Below the pieces are notes generated by a model. It saw only the letters and a list, made by a program, of their open reading frames with translations, was not told the DNA's origin and searched no databases. 26,029 bases of DNA from Gp13-AA77 sp036521995 (GTDB taxonomy: Bacteria; Acidobacteriota; Terriglobia; UBA7540), in contig DATDGR010000317.1 in NCBI GenBank assembly GCA_036521995.1, forward strand, positions 1-26,029, in the 5' to 3' direction. A program made the translations under genes and the position numbers. Each line of letters opens with the position of its first letter. Within the stretch, counting starts at the first letter, position 1. This document shows positions 1 to 6,041 of the stretch, piece by piece.

Positions 1-140
1 GGCCGGAACCTGATCTTGGGATTGTGCTTCGACAGCACCTTGGTGATGGCCGCCGTCAACGTCGTCTTGCCATGATCGATGTGACCGATCGTTCCGATGT
101 TCATGTGCGGCTTGGATCGATCGAATTTTTCCTTCGCCAT
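1..140 (-). CDS. tuf: Elongation factor Tu, N-terminal fragment (runs off left edge)
   Basis: Reading leftwards from an ATG at 140-138 gives a protein beginning MAKEKFDRSKPHMNIGTIG, followed at once by the P-loop HIDHGKTT and TAAITKVL. This is the start of EF-Tu, the GTPase that brings aminoacyl-tRNA to the ribosome. Only about 46 codons are present. The P-loop has Ile where many EF-Tu proteins have Val (GHVDHGKT), a conservative change. A GAGG about 11 nt upstream of the ATG may be the ribosome binding site. It is the last visible gene of the str operon, 48 bp after fusA, which is the usual order rpsL-rpsG-fusA-tuf. Confidence 0.95.
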   Translation of the reverse strand, partial: MAKEKFDRSKPHMNIGTIGHIDHGKTTLTAAITKVLSKHNPKIRFR

Positions 141-188
141 AGCCTATTAGCCTCGTCGCTTGAATTCGCCTTTCAAGTTCTGCAAACC

Positions 189-2345
189 TTATTTTCCCAC
201 CGCCCGTCCCTGCACCTTGGCGATGACCTCCTCGGCCACATTCGCCGGCGCCTGGTCGTAGCGCAGGAAGTGCATCGTGTAAGACGCGCGACCCTGCGTG
301 CGCGAGCGCAGATCGGTGGCATAGCCGAACATCTCGGCCAGCGGCACCACCGCACGGATGATCTGCGTCGAGCCGCGCTTCTCCATGCCCTCGATGTGTC
401 CGCGACGGCTGCTCAGATCACCGAGCACATCACCCATGAACTCTTCCGGGACCACCACCTCCACCTTCATCACGGGCTCCAGCAGGACCGGCTTTGCTTT
501 TCCTACGGCGTCCTTGAACCCCATCGAGCCCGCAATCTTGAAGGCCAGTTCTGAAGAGTCGACCTCATGATAGGAGCCGTCCTGGAGCGCCACCTTCACG
601 CCCGTCATCTCGTAGCCACCCAGAACACCCGTCTCCATCGCCTCGCGGATGCCCTGATACGCGGGCCCGATGTACTCCCTCGGCACGCTTCCACCTACTA
701 TCTCGTCAACAAAAAGCAGGTTCAGGTCGGGATCAAACTTGTGGGTGGACTTCTTGCGAGTCAGCTCCGCGATCTCTTCGGCATTGGGGTGAGGCAGGGG
801 GTCGACACGCAGATGGACGTGGCCATACTGGCCGCGGCCTCCCGTCTGCCGGATGTACTTGCCTTCGCCCTCGGCGGCCTTCAGAATCGTTTCGCGATAC
901 GCCACCTGCGGCCGGCCCACGTTCGCGCCTACGCTGAACTCCCGCATCATGCGGTCCACCAGGATCTCCAGATGGAGTTCGCCCATGCCCGAAATGATCG
1001 TCTGTCCTGTGTCGGGGTCGGTGTGAACCTTAAAGGTGGGATCTTCCTGCGTCAGCTTGCCGAGCGCCTGGCCCATCTTCTCCTGATCCGCCTTGGTCTT
1101 AGGCTCGATTGCCACTGAGATCACCGGGGCCGGGAAATCCATGGCTTCGAGCACCACCGGATCGTCTTCGACGCAGATCGTGTCACCCGTGGAAACGCTC
1201 TTCAGGCCGACCGCCGCGGCGATGTCCCCCGCCAGAACCTCACTGATTTCCTCGCGCTTATTGGCGTGCATCTTCACCAGGCGGCCCACCCGCTCCCGCC
1301 GGGCTCGCCGCGGGTTGTAAACCGTGTCGCCGCTCTTGAGGGTTCCCGAATACACCCTCAGAAACGCCAGTTGGCCCACGAACGGATCGGTCATAATCTT
1401 GAAGATCAAGGCCGCGAACGGTGCGTTGTCGTCAGGCGGCCGGATGATCCCCTTCTCCTCATCGTCGGGTGCTGAGCCCTCGATCGCCGGGACATCCAGC
1501 GGAGAGGGCAGGTAGTCTACCACGGCGTCGAGCAAGAGCTGAACCCCTTTGTTCTTGAAGGCCGACCCGCAGATCACCGGAAAGACACGCATGGCGATCG
1601 TATTCCGCCGCAGGCTGGACTTGAGCTCTTCAATCGTGACCGGCTCGCCGTGAACGTACTTCTCCATGATCTGGTCGTCCACTTCGCCGAGCGCCTCGAT
1701 CAGCAGCTCGCGTGCCCGTCTGGCACGGTCGGCCTCAGCCGCCGGAATCTCGACGATGTCGTAGTCTGCTCCCAGCGTTTCGTCCTTATAAACGATCGCT
1801 CTCTGCATCAGCACATCGATCACGCCCTGGAAATGATCCTCGCTGCCGAGCGGCAGGTGGATCACCACCGGATTGGCGTGCAGCTTCTGGCGCAACTGCC
1901 TTACGCACTCATCAAAGTCGGCACCGATCCGGTCCATTTTGTTGACGAAAACGATGCGGGGCACACGGTATTTGTCTGCCTGCCGCCAGACGGCCTCCGT
2001 TTGCGGCTCCACGCCTTCCACTGACCCTAAAATGGCAATCGCTCCGTCCAACACCCGCAGAGACCGTTCCACCTCCGCCGTAAAATCGACGTGACCTGGC
2101 GTATCGATAATATTGATGCGGATGTCGTTCCAGAAACAGGTGGTGGCCGCCGAGGTGATGGTAATGCCGCGCTCTTGCTCCTGTTCCATCCAGTCCATCA
2201 CGGCGGTGCCTTCGTGCACCTCACCCATCTTGTGCGTGATCCCCGTGTAGTAGAGGATGCGCTCGGTCGTGGTGGTCTTACCAGCATCAATGTGAGCCAT
2301 GATGCCGATATTCCGGGTTTTATCCAGCGGTATCGTACGTGCCAT
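189..2345 (-). CDS. fusA: Elongation factor G (translocase GTPase)
   Basis: This 718-residue protein is full length for EF-G, which drives tRNA-mRNA translocation and, with RRF, ribosome recycling. Near the N-terminus are the P-loop AHIDAGKTTTTE, the G3 motif DTPGHVDF and the G4 motif NKMD. Domain IV residues such as GGRGQYGHVHL and the C-terminal SRRGHIEGME segment are present. The ATG at 2345 is preceded only by a weak purine stretch (CGGAG, about 19 nt away), so translation may depend on coupling or leader structure. It lies 159 bp after rpsG, a wide gap for this operon that contains two hairpins. No truncation or frameshift is seen. Confidence 0.98.
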   Translation of the reverse strand: MARTIPLDKTRNIGIMAHIDAGKTTTTERILYYTGITHKMGEVHEGTAVMDWMEQEQERGITITSAATTCFWNDIRINIIDTPGHVDFTAEVERSLRVLDGAIAILGSVEGVEPQTEAVWRQADKYRVPRIVFVNKMDRIGADFDECVRQLRQKLHANPVVIHLPLGSEDHFQGVIDVLMQRAIVYKDETLGADYDIVEIPAAEADRARRARELLIEALGEVDDQIMEKYVHGEPVTIEELKSSLRRNTIAMRVFPVICGSAFKNKGVQLLLDAVVDYLPSPLDVPAIEGSAPDDEEKGIIRPPDDNAPFAALIFKIMTDPFVGQLAFLRVYSGTLKSGDTVYNPRRARRERVGRLVKMHANKREEISEVLAGDIAAAVGLKSVSTGDTICVEDDPVVLEAMDFPAPVISVAIEPKTKADQEKMGQALGKLTQEDPTFKVHTDPDTGQTIISGMGELHLEILVDRMMREFSVGANVGRPQVAYRETILKAAEGEGKYIRQTGGRGQYGHVHLRVDPLPHPNAEEIAELTRKKSTHKFDPDLNLLFVDEIVGGSVPREYIGPAYQGIREAMETGVLGGYEMTGVKVALQDGSYHEVDSSELAFKIAGSMGFKDAVGKAKPVLLEPVMKVEVVVPEEFMGDVLGDLSSRRGHIEGMEKRGSTQIIRAVVPLAEMFGYATDLRSRTQGRASYTMHFLRYDQAPANVAEEVIAKVQGRAVGK

Positions 2346-2447
2346 AAACGACCGTGCACTCGAAGCTCCGCCGCCCGCCGGGGTAGCGGAACCACTTTCA
2401 ATTGAACAATGGGCCCCTCGGGATCAAGGGGGTGCCCGGCAGATCGG

Positions 2448-2504
2448 GGCTTCGGGTGAAGCCGCATCCTGCCCGGCGTCTAGGCTGGCCTGCTTCGAGC
2501 AGGC
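2448..2504 (-). promoter_or_regulatory. Two hairpins in the rpsG-fusA spacer
   Basis: Directly after the rpsG stop codon is a perfect 7-bp stem with a 3-nt loop (GCCTGCT, TCG, AGCAGGC on the plus strand, 2488-2504). A second hairpin (GGCTTC, GGGT, GAAGCC) lies at 2448-2463. Neither is followed by a T-tract on the minus strand, so a normal intrinsic terminator is unlikely. The structures could protect or process the mRNA, or attenuate fusA and tuf. In E. coli the S7 autoregulatory site is in the rpsL-rpsG spacer, not here, so no S7 site is claimed. Confidence 0.35.
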
Positions 2505-2975
2505 TTACCAGCGGTAATGAGCAAAGGCCTTGTTGGCCTCGGCCATCCGGTGGGTATCGTCGCGCTTCTTGATCGCTCCGCCCTTGTTGTTGGCGGCGTC
2601 CATCAACTCGGCAGCCAGTTTTTCCACCATCGATTTCTCACCGCGCTGCCGCGAGTAACCGATCAGCCAGCGAAGGCTCAGCGAAGCCTGGCGATTCCGA
2701 TTCACTTCCACCGGCACCTGATAATTGGCGCCGCCCACCCGCCGGCTCTTCACTTCCAAGGCCGGCCGGATGTTCTCCACAGCCTTTTTGAAAATCTTCA
2801 ACGGATCGTCATTGGCGCGCTGCTTGATCAATTCGAACGAGTCGTAGACAATCCCCTGGGCCACTGACCGCTTGCCCTCGTAAGTGAGGCAATTGATCAG
2901 CTTCTGCACCAACTGATTGCTGAAGACCGGGTCCGAAGCAACCTCGCGACGCTCGACCGTACCTTTTCTTGGCAT
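2505..2975 (-). CDS. rpsG: 30S ribosomal protein S7
   Basis: The ATG at 2975 gives 156 residues, the usual S7 length, beginning MPRKGTVERREV and ending in AFAHYRW. S7 is the primary assembly protein of the small-subunit head and contacts the exit-site tRNA. The reading frame stays open upstream to about 3134, but that extension is not S7-like and overlaps the end of the rpsL region, so the internal ATG is chosen. The motif RVGGANYQVPVEV and the C-terminal helix with its conserved Tyr-Arg-Trp end are intact. It lies 97 bp after rpsL in the str operon. Confidence 0.97.
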   Translation of the reverse strand: MPRKGTVERREVASDPVFSNQLVQKLINCLTYEGKRSVAQGIVYDSFELIKQRANDDPLKIFKKAVENIRPALEVKSRRVGGANYQVPVEVNRNRQASLSLRWLIGYSRQRGEKSMVEKLAAELMDAANNKGGAIKKRDDTHRMAEANKAFAHYRW

Positions 2976-3072
2976 AACCTGAACAATAATGGCCGGACGC
3001 GACCGCTCTTCTCTGCGCCGCCCGGCGCCGCCTCGAATTTGCCCGACTGTGCGGGAAAAGGGAACCTGGAGG

Positions 3073-3450
3073 CTAGGAAGCTTTGGGCCTCTTGGCGCCG
3101 TACTTCGACCGGCCTTGACGGCGGTCACCGACACCTGCCGAATCCAGGGTTCCGCGAACCACGTGATAACGGACGCCCGGCAAATCCTTCACCCGGCCTC
3201 CGCGGATCAAAACGATTGAGTGCTCCTGCAGATTATGCCCGACGCCAGGAATGTAAGTTGTAACCTCCATGGCGTTGGTCAGCCGCACCCGCGCCACCTT
3301 CCGCAGCGCTGAGTTCGGTTTCTTGGGAGTTTGAGTGTAGACGCGAATGCAAACCCCGCGCTTCTGCGGGCAGGACTCAAGCGCCGGACTGGACGTCTTG
3401 TAGCGTGGCGCCTTTCTGCCCTTCCGAACCAGTTGACTGAACGTCGGCAC
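3073..3450 (-). CDS. rpsL: 30S ribosomal protein S12
   Basis: This 125-residue protein has the S12 signatures CPQKRGVC, TPKKPNSALRKVARVRLTN and GHNLQEHS, and ends in RRQGRSKYGAKRPKAS. S12 lies at the decoding centre. Lys43 and Lys88, the classical streptomycin-resistance positions, are unsubstituted, so the allele looks wild type. The start is GTG at 3450, supported by GAGGA about 7 nt upstream and by the conserved beginning MPTFSQLVRKGR. It is the first gene of the str operon, about 120 bp downstream of a near-consensus promoter. Confidence 0.98.
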   Translation of the reverse strand: MPTFSQLVRKGRKAPRYKTSSPALESCPQKRGVCIRVYTQTPKKPNSALRKVARVRLTNAMEVTTYIPGVGHNLQEHSIVLIRGGRVKDLPGVRYHVVRGTLDSAGVGDRRQGRSKYGAKRPKAS

Positions 3451-3577
3451 GTCTGATCCTCGCCAGCTCTCTCGATGGCATCAGGCGCAAAACAATCCGC
3501 CCGACGCAACCGCCCCGCGCCGCCAAATCGTGCGGCCGATCCACTGGTCAGCATCCAGTGATTGGGGAAGCCTTGCC

Positions 3578-3607
3578 ATAATAGCAAGGCCAAGGAAGTT
3601 GTGTCAA
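3578..3607 (-). promoter_or_regulatory. Sigma70-type promoter of the str operon
   Basis: On the minus strand a perfect -35 box TTGACA (complement of 3602-3607) is followed after 18 nt by TATTAT (complement of 3578-3583), five of six matches to the -10 consensus. Transcription would start near 3571 and leave a leader of about 120 nt before the rpsL GTG. Position, direction and match quality fit a strong ribosomal-protein promoter. Confidence 0.75.
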
Positions 3608-3649
3608 GCGGTCAAATGAAAGTCAAATGAAGCAAGGATAACAGGGGGT

Positions 3650-3685
3650 AGACTAGTCTGCCTGGGCCTTTGGACGGCCCGGCAG
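3650..3685. other. Palindrome and strong GC hairpin in the divergent intergenic region
   Basis: A perfect 10-bp palindrome AGACTAGTCT (3650-3659) overlaps a hairpin with arms CTGCC/GGCAG and GGGCC/GGCCC (3658-3685), one bulged T and a 7-nt loop. It lies about 40 bp upstream of the str promoter -35 box and 265 bp upstream of the outer membrane protein gene. It may be a regulator site or a structured end of an unseen transcript. The rest of 3451-3950 has no recognisable gene. Confidence 0.4.
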
Positions 3686-3950
3686 GGGCCCCGCCGTGGG
3701 CAATGCCGGATTTTGCAGCCAGCGCTGACCGGGCACAACTGCCAGAATTACCAGTGGCCTTTCCCTGGTAGTCCATCGGAACATGCGAAGGAGATGAAGA
3801 CACAAAGTGCGGACACAAATGGATGTTTAAGACCTCGCAGGCGGCCATTCTTTCCGGACGCCTGCAGACGGAACCAGCAAAGCAGCAGGCTGGGAGTTCC
3901 TGCGACAGGGGAAGTGCGGATTACCAGCTCATGAGGGAGAAGGCCCTGAA

Positions 3951-4883
3951 TTGCGGATGCGATCCTGGTTCAAGCTGGTGTCCTCGATAGCCGTGGCGCT
4001 AGGCTCGTTGCAAGCGCTCAGCGCACAGGAACTCGCGCCGCGGGCCTATATCATCACCCCGCTGCACTCGAACGCGGTGACGTTGACGTACGGTTTCTAC
4101 GATGGCAGCTTGCTGTTCAATGGCGCCCTTCCCATTTCGAATGCGACCGGCAAATACAGCGTTCCCACATTGAGCTACTACCACTCCTTCAAGATGTTCG
4201 GACATTCTGCCAACGTCGTGGCCACGCTCCCCTATGCGGTAGGACACTTCGAGGGGAATCTCGCAGGAGTACCGACCCAGCTTTATCGTTCGGGGCTTGC
4301 CGACTCCACCTTCCGCCTGGCCATGAACCTCAAGGGGGGGCCCGCCATGGAAGCTCCTGAGTTCCGCAAATGGAAGCAGAAAACGATTATCGGGGTGAGT
4401 CTGAAGGTCCTGGCGCCAACCGGGCAGTACGACCCTCACAAGCTGGTCAACTGGGGTGCGAACCGCTGGGCGTTCAAGCCCGAGCTGGGGTATTCGGAGC
4501 GTTGGGGCAAGGTGGTGTTCGACGCTTACGGAGGAGCTTGGTTCTATACGACGAATCCCCAGTACTACACCGGGCACAATGAACAGTCACAACAACCGAT
4601 TGGGGCCCTCGAGAGTCACTTGAGTTACGACTTTAGGGGCCGGACATGGGTGTCGCTGGACGGTAATTTCTGGTTCGGCGGGGTCACCAGCCTGAACGGC
4701 ATCGCTGATTTGAAGACGCGCCAGACCAGTTCGCGCATCGGAGCCACGGGGTCGATCCGGCTTGACAAGCACCAGTCGCTGAAATTCAGCTACAGCGACG
4801 GAGAATATGTGCGCTTTGGCGGAAATTACCAGAGCGTCTCCGTAGCCTGGCAGTACTCGTGGATTGGACATCCTGGATGGTAG
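3951..4883 (+). CDS. Outer membrane beta-barrel protein, MetA-pathway (Phenol_MetA_deg) type
   Basis: The 310-residue product has a signal peptide (hydrophobic SSIAVALGSLQ, then ALSAQ with likely cleavage after LSA). The mature chain alternates aromatic and polar residues and ends in Trp, as in outer membrane barrels. Segments such as VTLTYGFYDGSLLFNGALP and the spacing of later strands resemble the family named 'putative MetA-pathway of phenol degradation' (PF13557), by recall and not by a search. Family members are usually treated as porin-like; substrate is unknown and a phenol role should not be assumed. The TTG at 3951 sits 7 nt after GGAGAAGG; an ATG at 3957 is the alternative. A REP-like palindrome follows the stop. 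Confidence 0.72.
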   Translation: MRMRSWFKLVSSIAVALGSLQALSAQELAPRAYIITPLHSNAVTLTYGFYDGSLLFNGALPISNATGKYSVPTLSYYHSFKMFGHSANVVATLPYAVGHFEGNLAGVPTQLYRSGLADSTFRLAMNLKGGPAMEAPEFRKWKQKTIIGVSLKVLAPTGQYDPHKLVNWGANRWAFKPELGYSERWGKVVFDAYGGAWFYTTNPQYYTGHNEQSQQPIGALESHLSYDFRGRTWVSLDGNFWFGGVTSLNGIADLKTRQTSSRIGATGSIRLDKHQSLKFSYSDGEYVRFGGNYQSVSVAWQYSWIGHPGW

Positions 4884-4914
4884 GCCGAAGCTTGGGGTCC
4901 GATTGGGGTCTGTT

Positions 4915-4990
4915 GGCCGGCAGCCACGGCGAGCGTCGTCTCTCGCCGTGGGCTTTTGTTTCGGATGCCCGACGGAGCCCACGACGAGAA
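4915..4990 (+). repeat. REP-like palindromic repeat, copy 1
   Basis: A perfect 10-bp stem CCACGGCGAG (4924-4933) and CTCGCCGTGG (4942-4951) encloses the 8-nt loop CGTCGTCT. A second, mutually exclusive pairing joins GTGGGC (4948-4953) to GCCCAC (4977-4982), extended by CTCG/CGAG. Closely related copies occur at 5663 and 9537. This one lies between the outer membrane protein gene and the yceI-like gene and could weaken read-through or stabilise the upstream mRNA end. Confidence 0.85.
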
Positions 4991-5019
4991 AATACGCTGG
5001 TCGTGGTGCCAACTTGGAA

Positions 5020-5048
5020 TTGACAATGAAGCCAGAAAGATTTACAGT
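5020..5048 (+). promoter_or_regulatory. Candidate promoter at the yceI-like gene
   Basis: TTGACA (5020-5025), a 17-nt spacer and TACAGT (5043-5048) form a plausible sigma70 promoter. A transcript would start near 5055, almost on the ATG at 5056, so it would be leaderless for that start and would exclude the ATG at 5026. It is unproven, since the hexamers overlap a possible N-terminal coding stretch. Confidence 0.4.
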
Positions 5049-5637
5049 CGGCGGCATGCGATTAATAGCGCTCTGCCTCTTAGCGTCCGCCTTGCTCCCG
5101 TCACTCAGCCGGGCACAGGCTCCTGTTTTCGTGATTTCGACGGACGACAGCACCCTCACGTTCTACGTGAAGGCGAATGTCTCTCTAACCGGTAAGTTCG
5201 ACCAGTGGGACGCCACTCTAACCTTTACGTCTACGGATGTCACCACAGGCGTCTTGGCCATCAAGATTCAGGCAGCCAGCGTAAATACCGGAAGCGGCAT
5301 GAAGAACGGCAAGCTGAAGGACAAAGACTTCTTCGACGTCAAGGAATACCCGCTGATCACGTTTGTGTCAAAGAAGATTGTCCAGACCGCTCCGGACACC
5401 TTTGAGGTGCAGGGTGACTTCACGATACGCGGAGTGTCTAAACCCCAGACGCTGTCGCTAACGGTTTCCGGCGAAGGGACAGGCTCAGGCGAGATTAAAG
5501 GGACCATGGCCTTTGACCGCGACGACTATGGGATGACCCACAACATTCCCTTCATGAAGGTCGCCGATCGCGTCGAGGTGACGGCCGACCTCAAGGTGAA
5601 GCGGGTCAGCGGGCCTGCGCCGGTCTTCAAGCAGTAG
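5026..5637 (+). CDS. YceI family exported lipocalin-fold protein
   Basis: The product has a signal peptide (MRLIALCLLASALLPSLSRA, cleaved before QAP) and a mature domain of about 170 residues with YceI hallmarks: STLTFYVKANVSLTGKF near the start, GMKNGKLKDKDFFDVKEYP in the middle, then TFVSKK, GDFTIRGVSKP and FDRDDYGM. YceI proteins form a small periplasmic barrel that binds isoprenoid or amide lipids; the ligand here is unknown. The ATG at 5026 follows a weak TTGGA and gives 203 residues. The ATG at 5056 gives 193 residues with a tidier signal peptide and fits the candidate promoter, so it may be the true start. REP-like copies lie upstream and downstream. Confidence 0.88.
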   Translation: MKPERFTVGGMRLIALCLLASALLPSLSRAQAPVFVISTDDSTLTFYVKANVSLTGKFDQWDATLTFTSTDVTTGVLAIKIQAASVNTGSGMKNGKLKDKDFFDVKEYPLITFVSKKIVQTAPDTFEVQGDFTIRGVSKPQTLSLTVSGEGTGSGEIKGTMAFDRDDYGMTHNIPFMKVADRVEVTADLKVKRVSGPAPVFKQ

Positions 5638-5662
5638 CCAGCCTGGCGAAAGTAACGATATG

Positions 5663-5713
5663 GGCCGGTAGCCACGGCGAGCGTCGTCTCTTGCCGTGGG
5701 CTTTGGCTCCATG
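5663..5713 (+). repeat. REP-like palindromic repeat, copy 2 (shortened)
   Basis: CCACGGCGAG (5672-5681), loop CGTCGTCT and CTTGCCGTGG (5690-5699) repeat copy 1 with one substitution that turns a pair into G-T. The match continues through GGGCTTTGG and then stops, so the second hairpin arm is missing. It lies 26 bp after the yceI-like stop. Confidence 0.8.
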
Positions 5714-5813
5714 TAGGCCCCCGGATCGGTCAGCCGATGAATTGGGCTGTGAGGCCAATCGCGCATGGCAGCAGATTATACGGTATTGTTTCCACGTTTC
5801 CCTCGGCAACCCT

Positions 5814-6016
5814 TGAAGTGCGCAGCTTTGGAGTGCGGTAGCTTGCTACCGCTTTCTCGGAGGCCCGCTTGCTGGCCGTGCCCGGACTCGAACGCCCAAT
5901 CAATACTGCGTGTCTAGGTTCACCCGCCAGCTCGACCAAAAGCCTGCCGGGCGTCGCGAGCAAGCTCGCTGGAATAAAGCGGCAGCAAGCTACCGCACTC
6001 CAAAGCTACGCATTTC
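5814..6016. repeat. 203-bp element with 41-bp imperfect inverted ends (MITE-like)
   Basis: The sequence at 5814-5854 is the reverse complement of 5976-6016 with only three mismatches over 41 bp. The arms contain GGTAGCTTGCTACC and its counterpart, so each can also fold alone. The 121-bp interior has no gene but includes the palindrome GCGAGC-AA-GCTCGC (5956-5969). The element lies between the convergent yceI-like gene and the kinase gene, 25 bp from the kinase stop. No clear target-site duplication was seen. Confidence 0.85.
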
Positions 6017-6041
6017 AAAGCTGCGCGCTCCAGAGCTTCGC

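Noticed and set aside
3279..3593. Minus-strand frame across the rpsL start and its leader
   Set aside because: It overlaps the certain rpsL gene in another frame and has no family signature.
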